Shown here: positions 42,301 through 45,160 of the stretch, piece by piece | How the letters are laid out: every line of letters begins with the position of its first letter | How positions within the stretch are numbered: the first letter of the stretch is position 1 | Assembly: GCA_944472155.2 (NCBI GenBank) | Contig: OX235277.1 | Coordinates: forward strand, 28,716,804-28,780,803 | DNA from: Trichobilharzia szidati | Taxonomy: Eukaryota > Platyhelminthes > Trematoda > Strigeidida > Schistosomatidae | Length of the DNA: 64,000 nt | Direction: 5' to 3' | Notes under the pieces: model-generated | The model's input: the letters and a program-made list of their open reading frames with translations, nothing else | What the model was told of the DNA's origin: nothing | Databases searched by the model: none | Position numbers and translations under genes: made by a program

Positions 42301-43299
42301 GCTACATTGCCTAAAGCAGCAACTGAAGACGTTACTACATACATCTCCGAGATAACATTAGTTCTTTAGAATCTGAAAATACCGCAATGTTGACCAATTC
42401 CAACAAGCATGAAAGCAACCGTATGGTTATGTTTTTTTGTGACGCGTGAAGTCCCTGAACCATATATAGATACCCTGATTTGACACCAGTGTTAAACATC
42501 GGGACCTTGTTCTCTATTCCCTATGCTTAATGCAGCAGACTTCCAAACTGATTTAAGAGTGATGAAAGTCTGTCTTGGCTTTGACATCGTCATCTGTGCT
42601 ACCTGCGTATAGTTGAAACGATTCCACTTAGATAATAAGTGAAAGTGGTGACTACCTCTAGATTTCTCCCATTGATAGTGACTGGTGCTTGTTTTCGTCG
42701 TTGTTGTTGTTGGCTAGTCATCATCATGATCGCCTCTTTTTTCTCCATGTTCACCTGAAGTCCTATCTTTGCTGACTCGTCTGCCAGTTTGTTGGTTTTC
42801 ATCCGTGGATCTTCGGGTTTACGTGACATCATCCAAGAAGTCCAGATCTCTCTTAAACTATTTAAAACTAACAGTTGTAATTCAGTTTATTTCTACTTTA
42901 CTAACATGTATAAAAGGGAGGTAAACGCTGAATAATAATCAATGTAAGGATATATATTTAGATATGATAAATTATATAACTCACGACTTGATTCACAGTC
43001 TATTGTAATGAAAGCAGCTTTACCATTCTATAAATTTAAAGGGAAGTAAATGATTCATTCTTAAAACAAAAGACTGTCCTACCTTAGTCAACTCTGTAAC
43101 TTTCTCTGAGGCTTGTTCAAAGATTGGTGCTAACATTTGACTGAAATGACACCATTCTGCTGAGAATTTCAATAGAGTCAACTCATATCCAGCTAGTAAT
43201 AGAAATGATTTGAATTGACACTATAATCTTACTTATCAGTGAATCAAAGTTGGAATCATTTCCGACAAGTACAACGGAAGAGCAATACTGAACTGAATT
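184..43299 (-). CDS. ERP44: ERp44-like ER thioredoxin-family protein, split gene, 8 exons seen, both ends missing
   Basis: ERp44 is a luminal ER/Golgi chaperone that retains secretory clients through one redox-active cysteine of a CxFS site. Exons (5' to 3'): 43233-43299, 43083-43192, 42985-43027, 40075-40265, 36012-36151, 12492-12720, 7086-7233, 184-322. All have GT/AG boundaries. Phases agree at every junction except across the 12721-36011 intron, where one exon of length 3n+1 is required (about 60-75 bp, expected to match the YKPPG region of vertebrate ERp44). The eight exons give about 355 residues, against about 406 in human ERp44. Missing are the signal peptide, that short exon, and the C-terminal exon with its RDEL-type retrieval signal, which would lie left of position 1. 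The order of the matched blocks ([47 protein letters not shown]) is the ERp44 order, so the family call is firm. Confidence 0.93.
565..1590 (+). mobile_element. RTE-A LINE, 3' half, decayed (copy 1)
   Basis: Frameshifted pieces of an RTE-like reverse transcriptase. They include the [11 protein letters not shown] motif (usual form TGVRQGCLLSP), a broken FADD catalytic region near 748-760, then [16 protein letters not shown] and [14 protein letters not shown]. The LINE ends with the EALCSTRN codons (about 1543-1568) and an AAT microtail. It has no endonuclease and is 5' truncated. It lies in the last ERp44 intron seen, antisense to the gene. The clade call (RTE, SR2-like) rests on these motifs. 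Confidence 0.8.
1720..2960 (+). mobile_element. Penelope-like element tail (PLE-2 family) with GIY-YIG domain
   Basis: Two ORFs, 1846-2142 and 2158-2445, are separated by one TAG just before YIGRT. Together they give a PLE C-terminus: a YQFTCSS strand, [18 protein letters not shown], then the conserved [15 protein letters not shown] end. The GIY-YIG nuclease normally cuts target DNA for PLE insertion. The reverse transcriptase part is missing. The AT-rich stretch 2446-2960 resembles the 3' flank of the other PLE-2 copies in the window. Confidence 0.75.
2960..3190 (+). repeat. Decayed SINE-C-like copy
   Basis: The stretch around 3028-3095 (TTGCAGATACGCCC, then a GACTGGCAAGTAAAGCAGGAAACC block) aligns loosely with the hammerhead-like part of the SINE-C copies near 29.5 and 34.0 kb. 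The core is mutated. 3191-4640 shows no coding signal: AT-rich intron with a CA-rich tract near 4208-4242 and a CAA/CAGG tract near 4370-4400. Confidence 0.4.
4650..5040 (+). mobile_element. SINE-A (tRNA-derived, hammerhead-like), full-length variant
   Basis: About 390 bp. It has a pol III-type B box GGTTCGAACCC (4881-4891) preceded by an A-box-like tract, then a ribozyme-like region in decayed form (GTGAAGAGTTCC, AGGAAACAG). It ends with the family tail ATGATGAAATCC and ACAAACCAATACTTG. A second copy with the same long 5' part is at 31728-32095. Confidence 0.7.
5041..6480. other. Intron sequence without recognised gene; AT microsatellite
   Basis: No ORF of recognisable family. Holds an (AT)n tract at 6162-6199 and an ACT/CAA-rich tract near 6418-6440. 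Confidence 0.6.
6485..6690 (+). repeat. Decayed SINE-A copy
   Basis: Keeps the GTGCACTGATGAAGAGTCCC block near 6618-6638 and the following GAACGAAAC, so the hammerhead-like core is visible. The tRNA-like head is largely lost. Confidence 0.5.
6728..7030 (+). mobile_element. RTE-A LINE 3' fragment (copy 2)
   Basis: Matches the last 300 bp of RTE-A copy 1 (CAACCAGGAACCTATCGCCC, and AAGCCTATGTTCTACTGGGAACC near 7000-7022). It ends about 55 bp before ERp44 exon 7086-7233, close to the donor side of that exon. Confidence 0.7.
7086..7233 (-). CDS. ERP44: ERp44 exon, domain b' with HMYVF motif
   Basis: The 148-bp exon completes an Asp codon split with the previous exon and encodes [19 protein letters not shown], followed by [16 protein letters not shown]. 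This matches the vertebrate HPLLHIQKTPADCP and SFRHMYVFGDF blocks. It ends two bases into a codon, in phase with exon 184-322. The donor is the weaker GTTAGT. Confidence 0.92.
7450..8110 (-). mobile_element. Ty3/gypsy-like pol C-terminal remnant
   Basis: The minus ORF 7893-8087 reads [25 protein letters not shown] and CITFGVGD. This is the layout of the integrase C-terminal region of gypsy elements (YGR motif, a helix, then the vGDlV start). Frame breaks follow toward 7450. No LTR was recognised. A second gypsy remnant at 49.8-50.8 kb covers the part just upstream of this one. Confidence 0.6.
8380..9860 (+). mobile_element. RTE-A LINE, longest copy (copy 3), decayed
   Basis: Begins upstream of the other copies, inside the RT fingers: [11 protein letters not shown], then [13 protein letters not shown], matching the RTE motif around the conserved [22 protein letters not shown] segment near 8808-8850 carries a short insertion relative to copy 1. 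The FADD site is frameshifted in the same way as in copy 1 (near 8958). The 3' end is mutated and diffuse near 9850. 9860-11430 shows no recognised gene, apart from a vague SINE-A-like match at 10080-10340. Confidence 0.72.
11430..12455 (+). mobile_element. RTE-A LINE fragments, two copies in tandem (copy 4)
   Basis: 11430-11715 matches the 3' coding region ([16 protein letters not shown]). At about 11715 the sequence jumps back to an earlier part ([24 protein letters not shown]), then runs through [18 protein letters not shown] to the LINE end with the CCCTATGTTCCTCTAGGAA block and an AAT tail at 12440-12460. The tail abuts the ERp44 exon at 12492. Confidence 0.75.
12492..12720 (-). CDS. ERP44: ERp44 exon, junction of domains b and b'
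   Basis: The 229-bp exon encodes [36 protein letters not shown] in two adjoining blocks, matching YNWIQDKCVPLVREITF and the GEELTEEGLPFLILFH block of human ERp44. It has a clean TTTTAG acceptor and GTAAGT donor and ends in phase 1. It sits directly after an RTE-A LINE tail with an AAT repeat that lies in the downstream intron. Confidence 0.93.
12880..13770 (+). mobile_element. PLE-1 terminal sequences around a deleted element
   Basis: 12885-12990 is an inverted copy of the element's end at 13660-13765 (the TTTTGATAAAATCACACAGTG type end). Between them lies the KPTNSxR/KDPV coding region seen in other PLE-1 copies (CCTACAAACTCACTCAGGTA near 13003) and 3' sequence shared with 22460-22990. Terminal repeats in inverted and direct orientation are typical of PLEs. 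Confidence 0.6.
13930..14665 (+). mobile_element. RTE-B LINE, 3' part (copy 1)
   Basis: ORF 13935-14231 reads [36 protein letters not shown], and [16 protein letters not shown], the classic C-terminal domain of an RTE-type LINE polyprotein. It continues with [10 protein letters not shown] and ends with the GTGTGC...GTGGCAACTCGAACTGCTGCA block and a (CAGA)n tail at 14633-14652. This family differs from RTE-A in its tail. Confidence 0.8.
14670..15285. other. Intron sequence without recognised feature
   Basis: Repetitive-looking AT-rich DNA (AATCAATCAGTCAATCAATA near 14822). The 15170-15364 ORF grades into the PLE tail that follows. Confidence 0.5.
15290..16215 (+). mobile_element. PLE-2 tail, decayed (copy 2)
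   Basis: Fragments of the GIY-YIG region ([12 protein letters not shown] near 15408-15450) and the following coding stretch, with many frame breaks. The 3' flank (TTTACCGCCGAAAGAAGAG near 16120) resembles that of the copy ending near 40010. An (AC)n tract lies at 16049-16064. Confidence 0.5.
16402..16650 (+). mobile_element. SINE-B (tRNA-derived, RTE-A tail), copy 1
   Basis: Head GCGTCGGTGTGGCACAGCGG resembles a tRNA 5' half with an A box; the B box is GGGTTCAACCCC. Body: CTCGCTAAGCCAG, CATCCCGTAAAAATAAAGAC. The tail is a mutated version of the RTE-A end (TGTTCCATTGGGAATGTAAAG) followed by an A-rich run. Confidence 0.8.
16835..17175. mobile_element. SINE-A head-to-head pair
   Basis: 16835-16975 is a minus copy (GATGAAATCC-type tail reading outward to the left). 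16976-17175 is a plus copy with the head GGGTCCCAGTGGC, B-box-like GGGTTCAAACC, and the core ACTGATGAAGAGTCCCAAAC then AGGTCGAAACAG. Their 5' ends meet in the middle. Confidence 0.75.
17176..18180. other. Intron sequence; SINE-like scraps and AT microsatellite
   Basis: A decayed minus SINE-A piece is visible at 17640-17730 and a tRNA-like scrap at 17865-17945. (AT)n at 18009-18041. No coding signal. Confidence 0.5.
18183..18805. mobile_element. SINE-A head-to-head pair with spacer
   Basis: A long minus copy, 18183-18570, is followed by a plus copy at 18628-18805. The minus copy holds the tRNA-like B box (GGGTTCGAACC on the forward strand near 18312) and the core in the form TTTCGTCCTAGTCTGGGACT. 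The plus copy has ACTGATGAGGAGTCCC but has lost the pairing second arm (GGCTGAGGAAAC). Confidence 0.75.
19370..19760 (+). mobile_element. Probable PLE C-terminal remnant
   Basis: Plus-frame translation [20 protein letters not shown], then LLKIIF and FVEALSG, follows the pattern of PLE GIY-YIG ends (HL..TGH...F.II....LL.FVEA). It is close to the 23753-23947 copy on the other strand. 18806-19370 and 19760-20235 show no recognised feature. Confidence 0.45.
20237..20512 (+). mobile_element. SINE-A, near-complete copy
   Basis: A-box-like GTGTCTAATGAATAG, B box GGTTCGAACCC at 20367-20377, core ACTGATGAAGAGTCC then GGGACGAAACAGC, tail AGCTCATGGTGAAATCC and CCAATCAAAT. Confidence 0.8.
20770..21055. 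mobile_element. SINE-A head-to-head pair, decayed
   Basis: A minus piece at 20772-20865 (AGAACCATTGGAAAACC on the forward strand) joins a plus piece at 20866-21055 (CAGTGGCTTAAT; CTGCTGAAGAGTCG). 21060-21650 shows only AT-rich DNA with GA and GT tracts. Confidence 0.6.
21690..23010 (+). mobile_element. PLE-1, decayed copy with 3' end
   Basis: Plus-frame pieces match the better copy at 27-28.4 kb: [12 protein letters not shown] near 21998, [14 protein letters not shown] near 22302, LKPTDSLR and FKDPVG near 22380-22440. The non-coding end (22460-23010) matches 13080-13770. The RT catalytic part is missing or unreadable. Confidence 0.65.
23425..23652 (-). mobile_element. SINE-B, copy 2
   Basis: On the minus strand: head GTGCGTCGGTGGCATAGCCG, paired end CCGACGCA, T-arm-like GGAGTTCGATCCCCGG, body with CATCCTGTAAAATAAACACTG, tail CAAGCCCTATGTTCCACTGG. 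An AT tract (23403-23420) lies next to the tail. Confidence 0.82.
23753..23950 (-). mobile_element. PLE C-terminal remnant (PLE-3 type)
   Basis: One 64-residue open frame: [20 protein letters not shown], then [20 protein letters not shown] and SLSLPW. This is the stereotyped C-terminus after a GIY-YIG domain. 23951-24500 is AT-rich with no recognised feature. Confidence 0.65.
24505..24882. repeat. SINE-A 3' part (+) and a tRNA-Arg-like scrap (-)
   Basis: 24505-24660 is a plus SINE-A starting within the B-box region (GGGTCCGAATCC). On the minus strand 24805-24875 there is a tRNA-like stretch (GGTAATTCAGTTGGTAGACTG and an ACTTCTAATC loop-like block) in which TCT would fall at the anticodon. 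Stems are imperfect, so it is read as repeat-derived, not as a functional tRNA. Confidence 0.5.
25025..25295 (-). repeat. Decayed SINE-A copy
   Basis: Shows the family's GATTTGATTGGTTACAAG edge and the mutated TTTGTCCTAGTTATTCTGGAA core. Contains a G-rich run (GGGGGCGGGGCGGGGGGA, 25217-25234) unusual for this AT-rich region. Confidence 0.5.
25820..25996 (-). mobile_element. SINE-B, copy 3, internally shortened
   Basis: Has both the RTE-A-type tail (GGAACATAGGGCTTCAAGC on the forward strand) and the tRNA-like head (ACCATGTGCATGGTCGGCGA), but lacks the GTAAAAATAAA block of the body. 25997-26457 shows no recognised gene. Confidence 0.75.
26458..26690 (+). mobile_element. SINE-B, copy 4
   Basis: Head GGTGCGTCAGTGGCACAGCGG, body CATCCCGTAAAAATAAATACC, tail CTTCAAGCCCTATGTTCCAC followed by TGGGAATG and an A-rich run. 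The tail is the clearest match to the RTE-A LINE end. Confidence 0.85.
26700..26991 (+). mobile_element. RTE-A fragment (copy 5), target of a PLE insertion
   Basis: Encodes [20 protein letters not shown] and [14 protein letters not shown]. It continues to GTCCCGAT (26984-26991), where a PLE is inserted. A closely related copy without the PLE lies at 42440-42860 (minus). Confidence 0.75.
26992..28456 (-). mobile_element. PLE-1 insertion with RT and GIY-YIG domains, 5' truncated
   Basis: About 1465 bp flanked by the 8-bp duplication GTCCCGAT (26984-26991 and 28457-28464). Minus-strand coding order: SFDIVSLYT (RT motif A), [17 protein letters not shown] (motif B), RYVDDTF (catalytic motif C), [64 protein letters not shown], then [16 protein letters not shown], the GIY-YIG core. 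Motifs run over several frames, so a few frameshifts are present. The non-coding end (27000-27115) matches the ends near 12.9 and 35.3 kb. It is the best preserved PLE in the window but lacks the N-terminal RT region. Confidence 0.88.
28632..28784 (-). mobile_element. SINE-B, copy 5, head truncated
   Basis: Body and T-arm part (GGAGATCGAACCCCGGACC on the forward strand) without the 5' tRNA half. It abuts a PLE remnant. Confidence 0.75.
28785..29040 (+). mobile_element. PLE remnant (another PLE family)
   Basis: Plus frame reads [38 protein letters not shown], and [13 protein letters not shown] before a stop. This is the linker and first strand of the GIY-YIG domain of a PLE, unlike PLE-1 and PLE-2 in detail. 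Confidence 0.65.
29296..30213. repeat. Nested fold-back: outer arms around two inner inverted repeats
   Basis: Outer arms: 29309-29388 and 30132-30213, near-exact reverse complements. Inside are inverted pair 1 (29387-29487 with 29598-29700) and a SINE-A head-to-head pair (about 29711-29890 with about 29900-30095). Between the arms of pair 1 lies a SINE-C-like stretch with a hammerhead-like core on the minus strand (29537-29565). Confidence 0.85.
29705..30135. mobile_element. SINE-A head-to-head pair, best preserved
   Basis: Minus copy at about 29705-29895, plus copy at about 29896-30135. The two are nearly identical in inverse orientation, including B box GGTTCGAATCCCGG, and share the variants CTGCTGAAGAGTACC and GGACGAAACAGC. 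Confidence 0.85.
30592..31735 (+). mobile_element. RTE-B LINE (copy 2) with YADD motif
   Basis: ORF 30598-30933 carries the RT catalytic motif [18 protein letters not shown], then [16 protein letters not shown] and VDRFTYLGS. Frame breaks follow near 30930. The C-terminal domain ([27 protein letters not shown]) is at 31200-31436. The end matches other RTE-B copies (GTGTGGCAACTCAAACTGCTG, short CAGA tail at about 31713-31723). It lacks the endonuclease and the RT N-terminus. Confidence 0.85.
31728..32095 (+). mobile_element. SINE-A, full-length variant, directly after RTE-B tail
   Basis: Same long 5' part as the copy at 4650 (GTGGGGTCCATCCTGTCGGG; ACTCGCCAGCAATGACATTGG). The B box is GAGTTCGAACC. 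The hammerhead-like arm is deleted (CTGATGATGAGTTC then straight into the post-core segment). Confidence 0.75.
32570..32722 (-). mobile_element. tRNA-like SINE with SINE-B head and unrelated body (copy 6)
   Basis: The head is the most tRNA-like in the window: GCGTCGG and CCGACGC pair as an acceptor stem, T-arm GGGGTTCGATCCCC is perfect, D-arm TGGCACAGCGGTTAGG. The body (32570-32640) is not the SINE-B body and lacks the RTE-A tail. Either a different SINE sharing the head or a recombinant. 32100-32565 and 32760-33310 show no recognised feature. Confidence 0.65.
33310..33900 (+). mobile_element. PLE-2 tail (copy 3)
   Basis: ORF 33366-33665 reads [22 protein letters not shown] sequence, [31 protein letters not shown] and FQPLQLSW, the same C-terminal layout as the 1.8-kb and 38.7-kb copies. 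It is preceded by a mutated GIY strand (near 33330-33365). The AT-rich 3' flank runs to about 33900. Confidence 0.72.
33935..34145 (-). mobile_element. SINE-C (tRNA-derived) with near-canonical hammerhead core
   Basis: Minus strand: tRNA-like head with GAATGGTTCAGTGATCACGTC and GGGTCGAATCTC (A- and B-box like), then the core TTGACGAGTGCCAACTAGCA followed by CGAAACC (about 33990-34018). The stem II arms GTGC and GCAC pair perfectly around CAACTA, and the second conserved strand GAAAC is intact. The first strand has T in place of the invariant C (CTGANGA). Sm-alpha of Schistosoma mansoni is a known SINE with such a ribozyme. Confidence 0.65.
34165..34312. repeat. Inverted repeat (hairpin) related to the fold-back arms at 29.3 kb
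   Basis: 34167-34217 and 34262-34310 are near-exact reverse complements (GGATACTTTTGATTGGACAT, TAGTTAGTGG). The same sequence forms the outer arm at 29296-29330. 34320-35280 has otherwise only AT-rich DNA, with a tRNA-like scrap on the minus strand at about 34965-35045. Confidence 0.75.
35283..35475. repeat. Solo inverted pair of PLE-1 ends
   Basis: 35285-35375 and 35378-35470 are inverted copies of the PLE-1 non-coding end (TTTTGATAAAGTCTCACA; GCTCATAATCAACTTGATAT) with almost no spacer and no PLE body. CTGATGA occurs at 35338-35344. Confidence 0.65.
35476..35660 (+). repeat. RTE-A 3' end, decayed
   Basis: Retains GAAGTCCTATGTTTTCATCC and a terminal AAT repeat (35648-35668). The coding part is heavily mutated. 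Confidence 0.5.
35661..35870. mobile_element. SINE-A head-to-head pair, short
   Basis: A minus copy (35670-35788) carries the best hammerhead-like SINE-A core (35680-35709): CTGATGA, AGA, GTCC, CAAACTA, GGAC, GAAAC in order. A plus 3' piece (35789-35868) starts at ATGTCAGCTTATGATGAAAC. Confidence 0.75.
36012..36151 (-). CDS. ERP44: ERp44 exon, start of second thioredoxin-like domain (b)
   Basis: The 140-bp exon encodes a segment ending [19 protein letters not shown], which aligns with RVFERVANILHDDCAF of vertebrate ERp44, including the conserved Cys. It ends in phase 2 (CATAA, then GTAAGT). The next recognised exon starts in phase 0, so one exon between them is unseen. Confidence 0.87.
36271..36305. 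repeat. (AT)n microsatellite
   Basis: 35 bp of alternating A and T, about 120 bp upstream (in gene orientation) of ERp44 exon 36012-36151, within its preceding intron. Confidence 0.9.
36405..36530 (-). repeat. tRNA-like SINE-D head
   Basis: Minus strand reads GGAGTGGTGGCTGATCGGTC, then CACTGGTTCGAACCCC (B box). Similar heads occur at 38020-38100 (+, GTGGCTGATTGGTCTAGGCG) and, more decayed, 38470-38560 (-). 36530-37295 shows no recognised feature. Confidence 0.55.
37295..37995 (+). mobile_element. RTE-B LINE, 3' part (copy 3)
   Basis: ORF 37205-37675 from about codon 31 reads [20 protein letters not shown], then [29 protein letters not shown], and [14 protein letters not shown]. The end has GTGGCAACTTGAACTGCTGC and a CAGA tail (37977-37991). 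It is more intact than the 13.9-kb copy. The 30 residues before it are not LINE-like. Confidence 0.82.
38640..40010 (+). mobile_element. PLE-2 tail (copy 4), interrupted by a SINE-B
   Basis: 38688-38924 and 38921-39214 overlap and give [29 protein letters not shown] (start of GIY-YIG), [18 protein letters not shown] sequence, [31 protein letters not shown] and [10 protein letters not shown] frameshift near 38900 removes YIGRT. The 3' flank continues past a SINE-B insertion (39507-39734) to about 40010, shortly before ERp44 exon 40075-40265. Confidence 0.78.
39507..39734 (-). mobile_element. SINE-B, copy 7, inserted in PLE-2, with target duplication
   Basis: Complete SINE-B with head (GTGCATGGTTGGCGAGCG on forward strand), body and RTE-A-type tail. 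Flanked by ACATTTT at 39500-39506 and 39735-39741. Same length as the 23.4-kb copy. Confidence 0.85.
40075..40265 (-). CDS. ERP44: ERp44 exon, cis-proline loop and end of thioredoxin domain a
   Basis: The 191-bp exon encodes the cis-Pro motif IRKYPTVKV and the conserved [13 protein letters not shown] segment (human KREYRGQRSVKAL), then runs into the inter-domain linker. With the preceding exon it gives [17 protein letters not shown], the same spacing as the vertebrate protein. Donor is GTAAGT. Confidence 0.93.
41105..41752. mobile_element. SINE-A head-to-head pair, two long copies
   Basis: Minus copy 41105-41490 includes the long 5' part (TATTTGTCCTCACACCCGAC on the forward strand). Plus copy 41495-41752 has A-box-like CAGTGGCTTAATGG and B box GGTTCGAACCC. 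Both cores are mutated (TTTCTTCCTAGTGTGGCACT; GTAATGATGAAGAGTCCC). 40266-41100 shows no recognised gene. Confidence 0.8.
42205..42300 (-). repeat. Decayed SINE-C piece
   Basis: Minus strand has GCTAATGAGTGCCGAAAGAG and CATGAAGC, a mutated hammerhead-like core of the SINE-C type, with a run of 10 C on the forward strand at about 42278-42287. 41760-42200 shows nothing recognised. Confidence 0.4.
42440..42860 (-). mobile_element. RTE-A fragment (copy 6), empty-site relative of copy 5
   Basis: Minus ORF 42599-42832 reads [37 protein letters not shown] and VVTTFTYYL. Downstream (42440-42520) it holds GTCCCGATGTTTAACACTGG with no PLE, the same joint that the PLE at 26992-28456 interrupts. Close to the ERp44 exon at 42985. 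Confidence 0.75.
42985..43027 (-). CDS. ERP44: ERp44 exon, thioredoxin strand beta-3
   Basis: This 43-bp exon encodes [14 protein letters not shown] plus one base. It corresponds to the vertebrate VVFARVDCDQHS block. Phase 0 in and phase 1 out match both neighbours. Donor is GTGAGT. Confidence 0.88.
43083..43192 (-). CDS. ERP44: ERp44 exon with CxFS redox site
   Basis: The 110-bp exon encodes the first thioredoxin strand and active site. The motif is WCHFSQM, against WCRFSQM in vertebrates. Like other ERp44 proteins it has Ser in place of the second Cys of CxxC, so it can form mixed disulfides but is not a typical oxidoreductase. The following [10 protein letters not shown] matches the PIFEEAS helix. 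The exon is separated by introns of only 40 and 55 bp from its neighbours. Confidence 0.93.
43233..43299 (-). CDS. ERP44: ERp44 exon, N-terminal mature region
   Basis: This 67-bp exon encodes 22 residues plus one base and ends with SNFDSLI, just before the first thioredoxin domain. The acceptor follows a pyrimidine-rich tract (TTCTTTTAACAG) and the donor is GTAAGA. An in-frame TAA lies directly upstream of the acceptor and there is no in-frame Met, so an earlier exon with the start and signal peptide must exist. None could be recognised between 43300 and about 45000. Confidence 0.8.
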
Positions 43300-44985
43300 C
43301 TGTTAAAAGAAAAGGATAAATTAAAAACAAGAGGGAATAAAAAATCAATAACAGAAAATATACAATTAACAGTTCAATATAAATAGTACTAAAGATATTG
43401 GCTGGCTGACTGACTGATTTCTTGGAGCACTTGAAACAGATAAGACATTATTAGTGTGTTGCGTGACGACAGAGCCCAGAAGGACAACTATTTGAGGCCG
43501 GTCACACACACGTATGGTCTCTTTGAAGTGGCATGGATGTACAATTTTCGTAGTCGACCGTTCCTAATACTCACTCTTCAGAATTGAGAAGCATGTCAAA
43601 GATACGCTTATTATTTTGACTGGATTAAATTGGGTTGCCACCAAGAGACTAGAGCCATTGAACCTTAGCATTCTGAAAACTTCAAGCAGTCAGCCTACCC
43701 TTCTCTAAATGACTTAAACGAACAGTCAAAGGTTTTAAACATGTGTAGCAATATACCTTAAACACAAATTGTTGTGTTTTTTTGTTGTTGAAAACAAGTT
43801 AATGTTCAACATTACAGGTTGTTATATTTGATGTAAAAGTGTCACAAAACAATAGAATATACTAAATCAATCTATAGATTTTAAAAACACAACACATCAG
43901 CTTAACCAGTTTGATTTAGAGCTTATAAAATATTTATTCGGAGAAATTTAGTCTAGAGATACGCTTTACTAACATAAGAAGATAGTAGAGTGAAATAGTT
44001 CATAGGTTACAAATTGAAAGTTCAGTTATTCAGCTGCAGCTCTTACCTATTAACATTACTTTTTATATTACTATTAGTTCAAATGTAACAGTTCAATAAC
44101 GAGTACTGGAATTCTACAAAGACATCTGTTTTTCCCTACATGCTTTTTTAACATTGGACAACAACAGTGACCACCTACTACGTATGAAACCACTGGAGAT
44201 CACATATAAAATCGATGTTCAAAGTCCTCTCAACATTTAAGCCAGGTTTACAATAGATAAATGACCTCTTGGCAATCTAAAGGGATTGATTTTCAAATCA
44301 GTTTACATGAGTACTAGCACCAGATAGCTGCATCTTCTTAGTTGAGGGACCTTCAGCAAAATATACTTAAGACGGAGTATATGACCATGGAGTCTTTCAG
44401 TCAACTGTTTACTACTCAATCATTAGATTTAAATTCTATAATGTTAAATTACTTTTGTTAACTAGTTGCATAATAGGACAACTGTCGACCGATATCAGTG
44501 GTATAAATCTATCCTAATTAATAAGTCGATCGACTGCATAGAAAAAAATTACTACTAGATCTTTGGAAAGTACGTCTTGCTGTCACCCAAAAGTTAGGTG
44601 AATAAGTGAGGTGATTTTAAGATAACCTTTCGGAACAAATTCAACTAGTAAACTATGAGGAACGTGTAAAATTCTACAGTTGCTTATGTGAAGGTTGTTA
44701 ATACTGGCTGCTTCGACAGGTGTACGGTCGGAAACCGTTACTTACTGATTACAAACCAATTACTTAAGTAAAGGAGTAATCAATTCACTCCATAGAATAC
44801 CTCCATATGCTGAGAAGTACTGATCTGATCCAAGAGGTATTATCTCATTTATTTATTACAAACTGACTTCAAGTATTCTGCAGTTTCTCCGCTTGAAATA
44901 AATTCATAGTAATCAGGCTACTGAAACGATCTCTTTTAGAAGTACAAACTCCAAAAAAATGACTTCACGTGGTGAACTGACTGAT
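43300..44985. other. 5' side of ERp44, no exon recognised
   Basis: The ERp44 signal-peptide exon, promoter or trans-splice site should be here or further upstream. No ATG-starting exon with a hydrophobic segment ending in phase 0 could be identified. AT-rich, no clear repeats. Confidence 0.4.
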
Positions 44986-44995
44986 TTAATAGTCC

Positions 44996-45160
44996 CTTTT
45001 ACAATTGGATAACTTACATTAACTCTTCGTTTAGTCAAAATGGATTTACAAGCATCTATAATTGAATATAAATTTCTAAACATCCTTCTATCTTTATGAG
45101 GTAGTTGGATTAAGGTTCGAATGTTGAACACCAGATCAATACTGGCTAATGGATAGTCAA
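44996..45160 (-). CDS. Unidentified exon-like ORF
   Basis: Between an AG acceptor (TTATATCTTAG) and a strong donor (AAT then GTAAGT) the minus strand encodes about 53 residues including PLASIDLVFNIRTLIQLPHK and DRRMFRNLYSIIDACKSIL, a helix-like, charged pattern. No family was recognised. It ends in phase 0, and the first ERp44 exon seen starts in phase 0, so joining is formally possible. The content does not look like an ER signal region, so a separate upstream gene on the same strand is more likely. Confidence 0.4.

Noticed and set aside
43300..44985. Signal-peptide exon of ERp44
   Set aside because: Several donor-like sites were tried (for example at 44045) but none gave a start codon, hydrophobic core and phase 0 together.
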